Part shown: piece after piece, positions 24,512 to 34,017 of the stretch
Numbering within the stretch: the stretch's first letter is position 1
Layout: the number at the start of each line of letters is the position of its first letter
Assembly: GCA_016792805.1 (NCBI GenBank)
Contig: JAEUHX010000058.1
Location: forward strand, 326,228 to 390,227
Reading direction: 5' to 3'
From: Planctomycetota bacterium
GTDB taxonomy: Bacteria; Planctomycetota; UBA1135; JACQFD01
Length of the DNA stretch: 64,000 nucleotides
The notes under the pieces: model-generated
Database searches by the model: none
What the model saw: only the letters and a program-made list of their open reading frames with translations
Told to the model about the DNA's origin: nothing
Position numbers and translations under genes: made by a program

Positions 24512-27500
24512 TTACTTCCGCGGCTCGTCGGCCATGGAGATCTTGGCCGTCGGCGCGTTCGGGTAACGATCCCAGTTCATCAATAGATCCTTCAGCGCTT
24601 CGATCTGTGTCTCGCGCGGAACGTTAAAGATGTTCTGGAAGTTGCCCGGCATCGGCATGCTCGTGCCCGGATAGATGAGCTGCGGGTTCAAGAGCCAGCG
24701 GCGCACCCAATCGGGGCGCAAGCGATCCTTCACTCGGCTCAGATCCGGCGCCCATGCGGCCTCCTGACCGGAGGGTTTCACCTCTCCGCGGAAATGGCAG
24801 TTGTAGCAATTGCCTGCCGTCGATTGCGAAGCGATCTCCGCAGCCTTGGCGAAATAGCCCGAGTGCATCGCGGTGACTTGCGCAAGGTAAGCCTCATCCC
24901 GCTCCGTCACGTGCTCGAGCACCTTCGGCGGATCCGGAGTCTTCACTTTATCGCGATTCGCATCGACGAACGCCTTCATGCGCTCGAACACATCCGGCGG
25001 AGGCGGCCAGCCCGCCTCGATGGACCTCACTTTTTCCACACCGCCGATCTTGGAGTCCATCGCGAACTTCTCTTGCGTCAAGCCGAGCGAAGCTCGTGCA
25101 TCCAGCGCAAGCCTCCGCGAGTACGACCGCCCGTACTCATAGGGGAAGTACTCCGAGATCGCCGTTGCCTCGGCATCCGAGAGCGCAAAGTTCGGCATGT
25201 GAACTTTGAGCTGAGGACGAACTGTGAACGGCTGCTTCAGGAATCCGACGAGCCACGGCGCGCGCACTTTGTCGCCTTCCGCGATGAAGACTGGCGGGAC
25301 CAGCGCCATCGCCTCCGTGATGCCCTTGTTTTCCTTCTCCTGATAGTAGGACCAGAGCGAAGGCAGGATGCCGCCGCCCTTCATGCGCTCGCGCGAGATG
25401 ATCTGCTTGCGCTCGAACGACGCAATCTGCCCGATCTGGCAAGCTTCGGGGCTCGTCGGATCAAGGTCCGGCGAGGGCTCCCAGAGTTGCATGGTCACAG
25501 AATCCTCGCTCGGGTCATCCACCGTCACGAGACCCGATGCGACCACAGTTCGGCCGTCCACGTTGGCAGTAATCCGCTCCATCTCGAATGCGTGGCATCC
25601 GACACAGTTGTTTTCGCGGATCGCATGCCACCCGTCCTCGCGCGCGCGCCGAGAAGCATCGAGCGACATCACGCGATTCGGCGCCACATCACCCTGCTTC
25701 ACCATGCCGAGGACGAAAACGCTGATCGCGTGGATCTCCTCCTCAGTGAACGCAAAGTAAGGCATCCGCCACTTATCGAGCGGCAGCTTGTCGCGACCGC
25801 GGTCGTACGATCGCGGCGCGCGGAGCTTCTGGGCGAGCCATTCGATGCGGCTCTCGTGATTCAGGCCGTCGGCGGGCTCGCGCCCGGCCGTCGGCGACCC
25901 CGGCAAGTTCATGTAAGGATGCTTGCCGTGTCCGAACTTCTTCGTGATCTCGTAAGTGTGCTCAAGAAGTCCGAAGTCGAGCTTCTCGACCTCCTTCGAG
26001 CCCCACTCGGTCAACTCCGCGCCGATGGCCTGCGCGTCTTCCATGCCTTTGATGGTGTGGCAGGAGAAGCAGCCCTGACGCGAGATCCAGCGCTCGCCGA
26101 GATAGAAGAGCACGGCGTCGGTGCCGGTGAGCGGCTTCTTCGGAAGCAGCGCCGGATTCATCACTTTCGCCAAATCGCCCTTCTGGATATCCGAGAGGAA
26201 GACCTCGGTCTCCGCCGCGGAGAACTTGGAGTTCAAGAAAACGCGGGCCTGCTTCTCGGCGATCTTCGGATCGACGGGGGGCCGCACCGGCTTCCAGGAG
26301 TCGTTCTTCTGCTCCAATAGATACGCGGTGATGTTCGCAGCCTCGTCATCCGCCAGGCGGAGATTCGGCATGCGCGTATCGGGCCACCACGCGTGGGGAT
26401 TCTTGAGCCAATTGTAAAGCCACTTTTCAGTGACCTTCGACCCAATCCCCGAGAGGTTCGGCCCGAACTGGCCGTAGGGATTCTCCTTCCCGACCTTCGA
26501 GTCGCCTTCGCCGAGCTCGTGGCACGCAAGACAACCCGCAAGCTGGAATTGATCCTTACCTTTCGCGGCGTCGCCCTTCACAGGCGGCGCAGCCTGCTCT
26601 ACGGCGTCCGAACGCTCGAAGAGCCACCGCACGATGGACTCGATCGCCACGTCATCCCACACGTTCTCCGTAAAGGCGCGGCTCATGCCGTCGTACTGTG
26701 CCTTCACCTCGGGCGTGCCGTCCTCGGGCTTCACGACCTGCGCATTCTCCAGGTGGAAGATCTGCGGCATTCGAGTGCCAGGACGGAACGACTTCGGATT
26801 TGTGACCCAGCCATACATCCAGTCCTGCGTGACCTTCGACGAGATATTCGTGAGCTGAGGCCCCTGCCGACGCATCTCGCGCCAGCCTTGGAACTTGTGG
26901 CACGAATAACAGCCCGCGTCCTCCGCGAGTCGCCATCCGCGATACAGAGTCGGCGCCGCATCACGGATGATCTCCATGGATCCCCAGTGACACTGTAGGC
27001 AGCTCGCCTCGGTGTAGGACGCCGGCAGCATCGGGTAATCCCAGTGATGCTGCTTGTGCCAGTGATACTCCTTCTCCCACTCCGCGGTGTTCTCTTCCAC
27101 GCGGTGGGCGTTCTTCGCGAACTTCTCGGCCTCCGAAATCGGTTCGAGGAAAATCTCCTTGTGGAACTGTTCGGGAGCGTGATCCACGTGCACAAAATCC
27201 ACAGATTCTCCGGAACCGCGGTGGCACACCGAGCAGCCGAACGTCTCGATCGGGTGCGGCGAAGCCGCCGATAGATACAGATCCAGACGCGGGTGGCTGC
27301 GCAGCGGCTGCGGCAGCTCCACCTCGACTTTCTTGATTTTGACCTCAGCGGCAATCGCGCGCGCCTGATCCGCCGTAATCTTCTTTCCCTTCTCGGCGAG
27401 CTTCGCCGTCGAGCCCTCGACGGCCACGTCGGCCACGGGCTTCATCCCCGTGATCTGCCGCGCGAATTCCAACTGATCCACGCCCTCGGCGCGAACGATC

Positions 27501-28303
27501 GTGTGCGTCTCGTACCCGACCGAGTCGATCGGCAGGTGGCACGTCTGGCACATATCGATGCGCTTCTTGCGCGTGAAGTTGAGATCAAAGAAAAGGTCGT
27601 CGAGAACCGTCTTCTTCACCTCGATCGTTGGCTTCACGAAGTCGAGCATCGGCGCGTTCAGCACCTGCTGCCTCGAGAACGAGGTCAAGTCTGCGAGCCG
27701 GCTGCGCAGCAGATCGATCGACCGCCGCTGCCCTTCGACTTCGCTCTTGCGAGAATTGATACCCGCAAGAATCTTGGCGACCTCGTCTTCACCGACTTTC
27801 GAATCGGCGAGCGCCTTCTCGTATTCGCGCGTCGAGGCCGCCGTCTTGGCGATCGCCTTCTGCAGCTCTTCCTCGCGCCAGGTCCTATCGTTGCGCGCCT
27901 GGCGCTGCTTTTCGACGTCGTACCGGAGGGCGTCCTCTTCGGCCTTCGCGAACTTCTTGCGCTGTTCCTTGTCGAAGAGCACGCCACCCAGTTTTGTGAG
28001 TTCCTCGCGCTTGCGCCGAAGCTCGGCGTTCTCGCGCTCCATGGCCGCCTCTTCCTGAGTGAGCTTCGCCATCTCCGCATCGAGACGCGCGATCTCTCCC
28101 GCCTTGGCCGCCTCGATCGACGCCAGCGAGCCAACGATGCGCTGCTTCTCGATCTCGCGGAACTGCTTCTGATACTGCTTCCAGGGGCGGTCGTAGTCGG
28201 CCCACAGAAGCCACACAAGCGAGAGCAGGAGCGCGACGCTCGACAGAGCGAAGATGAGGTGGAGCGCTTTCATGCTCCATGCAGTTTCGCCGCGGTCAGC
28301 CAT
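24512..28303 (-). CDS. Octahaem c-type cytochrome with coiled-coil stalk
   Basis: The product is 1263 residues. An N-terminal membrane anchor (MKALHLIFALSSVALLLSLVWLLW) is followed by a long charged coiled coil, about residues 40-215. Eight CxxCH haem-attachment motifs follow in order: CQTCH, CSVCH, CLQCH, CYSCH, CLACH, CFSCH, CVGCH and CYNCH. Several lie in repeated cytochrome c modules with the pattern G-P-x-L-S/T (QLTNISSKVTQDWMYGWVTNP, FGPNLSGIGSKVTEKWLYNWLKNP). It faces the periplasm and likely carries electrons from the quinol-oxidising Rieske/cytochrome b subunits. It starts 11 bases after the cytochrome b C-terminal gene. Confidence 0.9.
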   Translation of the reverse strand: MADRGETAWSMKALHLIFALSSVALLLSLVWLLWADYDRPWKQYQKQFREIEKQRIVGSLASIEAAKAGEIARLDAEMAKLTQEEAAMERENAELRRKREELTKLGGVLFDKEQRKKFAKAEEDALRYDVEKQRQARNDRTWREEELQKAIAKTAASTREYEKALADSKVGEDEVAKILAGINSRKSEVEGQRRSIDLLRSRLADLTSFSRQQVLNAPMLDFVKPTIEVKKTVLDDLFFDLNFTRKKRIDMCQTCHLPIDSVGYETHTIVRAEGVDQLEFARQITGMKPVADVAVEGSTAKLAEKGKKITADQARAIAAEVKIKKVEVELPQPLRSHPRLDLYLSAASPHPIETFGCSVCHRGSGESVDFVHVDHAPEQFHKEIFLEPISEAEKFAKNAHRVEENTAEWEKEYHWHKQHHWDYPMLPASYTEASCLQCHWGSMEIIRDAAPTLYRGWRLAEDAGCYSCHKFQGWREMRRQGPQLTNISSKVTQDWMYGWVTNPKSFRPGTRMPQIFHLENAQVVKPEDGTPEVKAQYDGMSRAFTENVWDDVAIESIVRWLFERSDAVEQAAPPVKGDAAKGKDQFQLAGCLACHELGEGDSKVGKENPYGQFGPNLSGIGSKVTEKWLYNWLKNPHAWWPDTRMPNLRLADDEAANITAYLLEQKNDSWKPVRPPVDPKIAEKQARVFLNSKFSAAETEVFLSDIQKGDLAKVMNPALLPKKPLTGTDAVLFYLGERWISRQGCFSCHTIKGMEDAQAIGAELTEWGSKEVEKLDFGLLEHTYEITKKFGHGKHPYMNLPGSPTAGREPADGLNHESRIEWLAQKLRAPRSYDRGRDKLPLDKWRMPYFAFTEEEIHAISVFVLGMVKQGDVAPNRVMSLDASRRAREDGWHAIRENNCVGCHAFEMERITANVDGRTVVASGLVTVDDPSEDSVTMQLWEPSPDLDPTSPEACQIGQIASFERKQIISRERMKGGGILPSLWSYYQEKENKGITEAMALVPPVFIAEGDKVRAPWLVGFLKQPFTVRPQLKVHMPNFALSDAEATAISEYFPYEYGRSYSRRLALDARASLGLTQEKFAMDSKIGGVEKVRSIEAGWPPPPDVFERMKAFVDANRDKVKTPDPPKVLEHVTERDEAYLAQVTAMHSGYFAKAAEIASQSTAGNCYNCHFRGEVKPSGQEAAWAPDLSRVKDRLRPDWVRRWLLNPQLIYPGTSMPMPGNFQNIFNVPRETQIEALKDLLMNWDRYPNAPTAKISMADEPRK

Positions 28304-28314
28304 GATATGTGTGC

Positions 28315-29403
28315 CTAGATGTTAAAGAAGTACTCGGGGAACGCGACGACGTACTTCAGATTGATGGTCCAGCGCAGGACCATCTTGATGGGAAGGCTCA
28401 TCTCCACGAGGAGGAGCATGATGAAGGTGGCATAGCGCGCCGCACCGAGCTCGAGGAAGTAGCTCCGGAAGAGCTTGCTCGTCGAGAGCAGCAGCGGCGG
28501 GACGAGCGCGAAGTACGCCACGATGAGTGCGATTCCAGGCAGCTCTCTCAAAATGGCGTTCGCCGGAAGCGGTGCCCCGAGCCCACGAACCCAGAAATAC
28601 TCTGAGAGGTTCACGTTCACGAGCGGCTCGAGGAAGTGGATGTCCCAGGGCTGGAACGGCCCGAAGAACGACCAGTTCGGTCCGCGGAGGAACGTTCCGA
28701 GGACGACCAGCGACACCCACAGAATCAAGAATCCAAACATGAAGAAGGCGATGGCGAACGGCCGCTCCTCGAAGGTGTAGTAACCATTTCCCTTCGGGTT
28801 GCGGTCGAGGTACGGAATCGCCATCAAGCCCACGATGATGAGGCTCGGCAGCACCACGCCCGCGATCCACGGGTCGTAGTACACGAGCATTTCCTGGAGG
28901 CCGAGGAAGTACCACGGCGCCTTCGACGGGTTCGGCGTTCGCGCCGGTGCGGCGGGCTCTTCGAGCGGCGCGCGCAGGACGATGCTCCAGACGACGAGCG
29001 CCGCTGTACACAGAACCATACAGATGAGTTCTGTGTAGACGAGGTCGGGCCACGTGAAGACGCGGTCCTTCGATTCCTTCGCCTCTAGGTTGGCCTCTCC
29101 GCGCTTCATGAGCTCATCGTTGAGCACGGCGCGGCGCAATCCGAGCCAAGTTAAATAAAGCACGAGCCCGAGCATGATCACGATCGGCACGTTGTCCGGT
29201 TTCGTGACCACCGACCGGAAGGTCGGGTCGAACATCGAGAAGATGAAAAAGGCAACGCTGCCGAGCAGGAACAGCCACGCCGAGATCGGATGCGTGAGCT
29301 GTTTTCTGAACTGCAGATACGCCCAGAGCCCAACGATGGTCAGGAAGAAGTAGACCGTCGGGTTCGAGAGCGCGTTGACGAAGTTTTTGATGGCGTCAAC
29401 CAT
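28315..29403 (-). CDS. Cytochrome b C-terminal half (subunit IV-like)
   Basis: The product is 362 residues with about eight to nine hydrophobic segments. The middle contains PNPSKAPWYFLGLQEMLVYYDPWIAGVVLPSLIIVGLMAIPYLD, the PEWY/Qo-site region and helix F-G type sequence typical of the cytochrome b C-terminal domain; here the Qo motif reads APWY. Two extra N-terminal helices (residues about 15-35 and 45-60) and a C-terminal extension go beyond a standard subunit IV. It sits between the b6-like gene and the octahaem cytochrome c gene in the same operon. Confidence 0.85.
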   Translation of the reverse strand: MVDAIKNFVNALSNPTVYFFLTIVGLWAYLQFRKQLTHPISAWLFLLGSVAFFIFSMFDPTFRSVVTKPDNVPIVIMLGLVLYLTWLGLRRAVLNDELMKRGEANLEAKESKDRVFTWPDLVYTELICMVLCTAALVVWSIVLRAPLEEPAAPARTPNPSKAPWYFLGLQEMLVYYDPWIAGVVLPSLIIVGLMAIPYLDRNPKGNGYYTFEERPFAIAFFMFGFLILWVSLVVLGTFLRGPNWSFFGPFQPWDIHFLEPLVNVNLSEYFWVRGLGAPLPANAILRELPGIALIVAYFALVPPLLLSTSKLFRSYFLELGAARYATFIMLLLVEMSLPIKMVLRWTINLKYVVAFPEYFFNI

Positions 29404-29525
29404 GCGCAGCAGGCGGAGTGTTCAGCTCTTCTCGAAGGATTTGTGTGAAGAAGCGAATGCGGGGGCGCCCGAGGCCGAGCCAGGTACCGCTGGGATCTCC
29501 GGCTTGAGCCGCGGGCGATGCGGAG

Positions 29526-30302
29526 TTACAGCGGACCCGAGATGCCGCCGTCTTTGCGGACGCGCCAGAAGTGCACCGCCATGAGCGTCGCCGCGACGAG
29601 CGGGAAGCCCACGCAATGGAGCACGTAGAAGCGCAGCAGCGTCGCCTCGCCGACGAACCGTCCGGAGAGAAGGGCGAACCGCACGTCGTCGCCCGCGTGC
29701 ACCAGGTTCACGCCGCCGAGCTGCAGCAGCGCGGCGCCAGGACCTTCGTGGCCGAGGAACGGCGTCGCGCGGGCCATATTCGTACCCACGGTGACGGCCC
29801 AGATCGCCAGCTGGTCCCAAGGCAACAGATAGCCCGTGAACGAAAGCAGCAGCGTGAGCACGAGAAGGATCACTCCGACGTTCCAATTGAACTCGCGCGG
29901 CGGCTTGTAGGATCCCGTCAGGAACACGCGATACATGTGCAGCCAAACGGTGATCACCATGGCGTGGGCGCCCCATCGGTGCATTTCGCGCATCAGGCCA
30001 AGCGCCACGTGCTCGCGCAGCGCCATGATGTCCTGGAACGCGAACTCGGCCGTCGGCCGATAATAGAACATCAGCAAAAGACCCGTGATCGTCTCCACGA
30101 GGAACAGGAAGAACGTGAGTCCTCCCATGCACCAGGTGTAAGAAAGACGAATTCCCGACTTGCGCACCTTGACCGGGTGCAAGTGCAAGAAAAAGTTCGT
30201 CAGGACGACCAGCGTGCGGTTACGCGTGGTGTTCGGCGGACCGTGCCGGAAGATGGACTTCCAGACCTGAGTCTTCCGAAGCGAAGTGAGAAGGTCAGGC
30301 AT
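29526..30302 (-). CDS. Cytochrome b N-terminal half (b6-like)
   Basis: The product is 258 residues with four transmembrane helices. Haem ligands are visible as two His pairs: [15 protein letters not shown] (13 residues between the outer His residues) and [16 protein letters not shown] (14 between). The 13/14 spacing is that of cytochrome b6, not mitochondrial cytochrome b (13/13). The Qo-region [19 protein letters not shown] is typical. It is the quinol-oxidising core of a split cytochrome bc complex. Rieske lies upstream and the C-terminal half downstream in one operon. Confidence 0.92.
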   Translation of the reverse strand: MPDLLTSLRKTQVWKSIFRHGPPNTTRNRTLVVLTNFFLHLHPVKVRKSGIRLSYTWCMGGLTFFLFLVETITGLLLMFYYRPTAEFAFQDIMALREHVALGLMREMHRWGAHAMVITVWLHMYRVFLTGSYKPPREFNWNVGVILLVLTLLLSFTGYLLPWDQLAIWAVTVGTNMARATPFLGHEGPGAALLQLGGVNLVHAGDDVRFALLSGRFVGEATLLRFYVLHCVGFPLVAATLMAVHFWRVRKDGGISGPL

Positions 30303-30434
30303 CGAGGGCTTTGGGGCGGGTTCGCGGCGGAATCTTGAGAATTCGGGAGGCTCGGATTCGTGGCGCTCGAAGCGGACGGGCGTGCCGAGCGCGGGGATCT
30401 GTGAACTTAGCTTTCGGTCAGTCCAGGCGGTTCG

Positions 30435-31055
30435 CTAGACGGAGTAGATCAGGAACGAATCGGGGCTCGCCCACTCGCCCTTCTCCTGTTGGAACTTGCG
30501 GTTCTTGTCCACGAGGATCTGGCCGTCGTCGGCGAGCCGAATCGCAAACCGCTCCAGCGGGCGCGGCGCCGGACCTTCGAAGTTCACTCCGGTCGGCTGA
30601 AAGCCCGAGCCGTGGCACGGACACTTGAACTTGGATTCCGCCAGCAGCCAGTTGGGTGTGCATCCAAGGTGTGTGCAGACCGTCGAGAGCGCATAGAAAC
30701 CCGACTTCTTCGTCGACGGGTCATAGCCCTTCACGATCCAGACGTTGTAGCGAGCCTTGAATCGCTCATCGACTCCGACGGGAAAGTCCGACGGGAAACC
30801 GAGCTTGAACGACTGGGGCGGCTCGTAGCTGACGTTGGGGAAAAGGAACCGGGTGAGTAGGCCGCCGCCGAAGGCGAGAGCGGCCGAGAAGGTCGCCCAG
30901 CCGAATGCCACCAGGCCAACAAACCCGCGCCGCGTCGTCTGGCCCTCATAAAACGCTGCGGGAGGCGCCGGTGCGACCGGCGTCTTCGGCGGCGCCGGCG
31001 CGGCCTTCTTGGAGGCCGCATCCGAAGCGGGCGTCGGGGACTTGGTTTCGCTCAT
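30435..31055 (-). CDS. Rieske iron-sulfur protein of the cytochrome bc complex
   Basis: The product is 206 residues from ATG 31053-31055. After a Pro/Ala/Lys-rich N-tail a twin-arginine-like TTRRGFVG leads into one membrane helix (about 44-66). The 2Fe-2S site is CTHLGC (about 127-132) and CPCHGS (about 145-150), giving the usual two Cys, two His ligands and a disulfide pair. The first gene of the four-gene quinol-oxidising operon. Just before the ATG the DNA is a 16-bp tandem duplication. Confidence 0.93.
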   Translation of the reverse strand: MSETKSPTPASDAASKKAAPAPPKTPVAPAPPAAFYEGQTTRRGFVGLVAFGWATFSAALAFGGGLLTRFLFPNVSYEPPQSFKLGFPSDFPVGVDERFKARYNVWIVKGYDPSTKKSGFYALSTVCTHLGCTPNWLLAESKFKCPCHGSGFQPTGVNFEGPAPRPLERFAIRLADDGQILVDKNRKFQQEKGEWASPDSFLIYSV

Positions 31056-31085
31056 CGTGTTTCCGGGGAATCGTGTTTCCGGGGA
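31054..31085. repeat. 16-bp tandem duplication at the Rieske start
   Basis: ATCGTGTTTCCGGGGA occurs twice head to tail, the first copy overlapping the initiator codon. On the coding strand it places two copies of a GGAAACACGAT leader immediately before the Rieske ATG, so translation initiation strength could depend on copy number. Confidence 0.8.
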
Positions 31086-31488
31086 GCTGTGCGCTGCCGA
31101 GGAACTGTGGCTCCTGCCCGTTGCCGGGCTCCGACCACTTCGCGTCGAGCCGATCGCGAATGCCATACCGCGCTACCGCCGTGGAAACGCCCACGAAACA
31201 ACGACTCCCCCTTCCTTCGCTCGATCCGCGGAGCAGAGCGAGGCGAACGAGGAACGGCGAGCCGAAGTCGTGGAACGGCAGAGAGTTGTGCGATTCGAGG
31301 CTCCCGGGGCGGCAACGCGCGTGTGCCACGATTCGGCATGGCATCACACAACGCGGGGCAGCACCGGGGGTCGCGGTGCGCGCAACGGGCCCACGGTAGG
31401 GCGCGATGGCGCGGGGAGGCTAGGGAAGCCCCCCAGGGTGGTCAAGCAACGACCGCGAACTTCTCCCACCGTGCGCGATGACGGGCGG
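31056..31488. other. 433-base gap upstream of the cytochrome operon
   Basis: Apart from the 16-bp duplication at its left end, I see no gene, no RNA gene and no strong terminator. It probably carries the promoter for the Rieske operon. Overlapping short open frames on both strands have no recognisable domain. Confidence 0.5.
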
Positions 31489-32700
31489 CTAGCTGCCGAG
31501 CTTGGCAAGCGCATCGAGAGCGGCGCTGCGTACGCGTAGGTTCGGGTCGTCCTTACTCATCCGCTCGAGCGCCGCCTTCGCTTCGGTCGCCTTGAGGAGC
31601 AACAGACCGCCGATGACCTGCCGGAGCGCGTCCTCGCGGTACGACTCGGCCGTCTGGAGGCTCGCAGTCGCGAAGAGACCGCTCCCGTAGGTGGAGCGGA
31701 AGAGACGCTCGCCCTCGGGGCGCGACGGCTCCTCGGCGATGCGCTCGAGACCTTCCATGAGTGCCGGCTTCGCGAGCGCCGCCTGGGCCGGGTCGATTTG
31801 GATGCGCTTGGCGAGATTCACTGCGGCAGTCAACCGCACAAAAAACCAGCTCGAGGGCCGAGCGGCTTGGGCACGGGCATCGTCCGAGGGCTTGCCGACT
31901 CCCGCGGCGGAGTTTGCCTGGAGTTCCGCGCCATGGGTTCTTCCGTAATCCTGGATCTCGAGGAGCCCTCGGGTCGCCTCCTTGCTGGAGAGATTCCCGA
32001 AGCCGGCCGCGATCGCCTGCGCGACGCCCGCGTCGGGATCGTTGCGCATCGACTTCCATTGAGCTTGGAAAATGGGAAGCGCGCGCTCGCTGCCGATGCG
32101 TGCCAGAGAAACCAACACCGCCACGCGCCGCTTGCCCCCTTCATCGTTACCGGCGGCGCCCTCGAGATACTTCGAGAGGACATTCACCGTCTCATCGTCG
32201 CCGACGAGGCCGAGCGCCGTGATCAGATAGATGCGCGTGTCCTCGTCCTCGCCCGCCAACTCCAGCGCGCGCTCGAGGCGCGCGAGGTCCTTGCGCGGAA
32301 GCTGTCCGTGGGGAAGCGCCGCCGGATCTTTGGGGTCGCGCGCGAGCCGGCGATTGTTCTCTTCCACCTGCTCGGCCAGCTCCCGAGCGAGCTCGAAGGC
32401 CGCCTGCTTGCGCGCGTTGGCTCCGCCCTTCTGCATCTCCTCGAGGCGCGAATCCAGCGTGCGCGCGTCGCCGCGGCCGAGCAGAAAATTGGCAAACCCG
32501 ACAATGGCGAGAATCGTGAGCGCAATCCCGAGGGGAATCACCACAAAAGGCACGAACCACCGTTCGCGCTCGGGTTCGCCCGTATTGAACTCCTCGCCCT
32601 GAACTTCGAGGGTGGGCGTCGGCTCCGAGCCGGCGTGCTCGCGGTTCTCAGTCGAGGCGGCAGGCTTCGAAGCGGATTCGTCTTCGGTCGGGGGCGGCAC
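31489..32700 (-). CDS. Membrane-anchored HEAT-like helical-repeat protein
   Basis: The product is 403 residues from a GTG at 32698-32700. A hydrophilic, Glu/Pro-rich N-tail (about 1-48) precedes a single membrane helix WFVPFVVIPLGIALTILAIVGFANFLL. The remainder is helical, with repeating pairs that look like HEAT/Armadillo repeats (LITALGLVGDDETVNVLSKYLEG, VLVSLARIGSERALPIF, ALERMSKDDPNLRVRSAALDALAKLG). It lies upstream of the Rieske operon on the same strand, so a role in assembling that complex is conceivable but not shown. Confidence 0.65.
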   Translation of the reverse strand: MPPPTEDESASKPAASTENREHAGSEPTPTLEVQGEEFNTGEPERERWFVPFVVIPLGIALTILAIVGFANFLLGRGDARTLDSRLEEMQKGGANARKQAAFELARELAEQVEENNRRLARDPKDPAALPHGQLPRKDLARLERALELAGEDEDTRIYLITALGLVGDDETVNVLSKYLEGAAGNDEGGKRRVAVLVSLARIGSERALPIFQAQWKSMRNDPDAGVAQAIAAGFGNLSSKEATRGLLEIQDYGRTHGAELQANSAAGVGKPSDDARAQAARPSSWFFVRLTAAVNLAKRIQIDPAQAALAKPALMEGLERIAEEPSRPEGERLFRSTYGSGLFATASLQTAESYREDALRQVIGGLLLLKATEAKAALERMSKDDPNLRVRSAALDALAKLGS

Positions 32701-32715
32701 AGGGATGGCGATCCG

Positions 32716-33984
32716 TTACTTCTTGGCGCCGCCGGAAGGGGCGGCGTCGCTCGTTCCAACAAAGGGCGAGCCAGCCGCAAAGTGGATCCGCCGATCCTCG
32801 AGCCGCGCCGTCTCGGGGAGCTGCCCGACGAGGGGCCGCACATAAGTAAGGAAAGCCGGCGAGACGTCGTTCGTCCCGCTTAGGAACTCCTTCGACATCG
32901 ACCGCGTGTTCTTCGCCACCGTGGAGAGCGGCGTGAGGAAGGTCTCGCAGCAGTATTCCGCACCCTGGCCGATGCGACGGAGAGCGATCGAGGCCGACTC
33001 GGGGGCATGGGGATCGGTCGCCGCTGCGACGGCGGCGTGGCCAACCCTGCGCGCCTCGCTCCGATCGACCTCACTCGAAACTGACGGGAACGAACGCTGC
33101 AGATATCCGAAGGTATCGGCGCGCACGCGCAGCTTCGCGCCGAGGCGCGATTTAATCAGATTTGCCAGCGTGTCTCCGACGGTGCCCGTGCCCGACAGTT
33201 GAACATTCCCGTGGGAGTCGCGCTCGCCGGTAGCGCCGATCTCGACGCCGTCGGCGCGGTGGATCCCCTCGCTGACCGCGATCACGCAGCGGCCGAGCCG
33301 CTTGTAGACCGCGTCGACGTCGGCGAGGAAGCGGTCCTCGTCGAAGGCGTTCTCGGGGCAATACACCAAATGGGGACCGTCGTCGTCGCGCCGTCGCGCG
33401 AGAGCGGAGGCCGCCGTCAGGAAGCCCGCCTTGCGCCCCATGATCACATCAATCTTGATGCCCGGCAGCGAGCGATTGTCGAGATCGTCGCCCATGAATG
33501 CCAACGCAACAAATCGAGCCGCGGAACCATAGCCCGGGCAATGATCGGTAACAAGAAGATCGTTATCGATCGTCTTCGGGACGTGGTATGCGCGGAGTTC
33601 GTAGCCGACCTCGAGCCCCATCTTCTCGACGAGGTACGCCGTCTCCGCGGAATCATTGCCGCCGATGTAGAAAAAGTAACGAACGTTGTGGCGCTGAAAG
33701 ACCTCAAATACGCGCCGGCATTCCTCTTCTGTGGGTTTCTTGCGCGTGCTCCCGAGCGCCGACGACGGCGTCCGCGCCACGACGTCGAGCACGGAGCGCG
33801 GCTGCGCGCGGAGGTCGAGGAAATCCTCCTGGAGGATTCCACTGATGGCGTGGCGCGCCCCGAAGATCCCTTCGATCTCCGGGCGCTGGAGGGCCGCCTC
33901 GACGATACCGACGAGGCTTTCATTGATCACGACGGTGGGGCCGCCGGATTGGCCGATCACGGCGTTCCCGCGAGGCGTTGCCAT
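32716..33984 (-). CDS. 6-phosphofructokinase, probably pyrophosphate-dependent
   Basis: The product is 422 residues from ATG 33982-33984. Key motifs: IGQSGGPTVVINESL, then GGNDS at about 108-112, then PKTIDND (136-142, catalytic Asp/Thr), MGRKAGFL and SEGIHR. ATP enzymes have GGDGS where PPi enzymes have a bulky Asp (GGDDS); here GGNDS keeps that Asp, arguing for PPi dependence, though the preceding Asn is unusual. It acts in glycolysis, and if PPi-linked is reversible. Confidence 0.85.
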   Translation of the reverse strand: MATPRGNAVIGQSGGPTVVINESLVGIVEAALQRPEIEGIFGARHAISGILQEDFLDLRAQPRSVLDVVARTPSSALGSTRKKPTEEECRRVFEVFQRHNVRYFFYIGGNDSAETAYLVEKMGLEVGYELRAYHVPKTIDNDLLVTDHCPGYGSAARFVALAFMGDDLDNRSLPGIKIDVIMGRKAGFLTAASALARRRDDDGPHLVYCPENAFDEDRFLADVDAVYKRLGRCVIAVSEGIHRADGVEIGATGERDSHGNVQLSGTGTVGDTLANLIKSRLGAKLRVRADTFGYLQRSFPSVSSEVDRSEARRVGHAAVAAATDPHAPESASIALRRIGQGAEYCCETFLTPLSTVAKNTRSMSKEFLSGTNDVSPAFLTYVRPLVGQLPETARLEDRRIHFAAGSPFVGTSDAAPSGGAKK

Positions 33985-34017
33985 AGGATGGGCGAAGATT
34001 CTAAGGCGCCCGAGACC

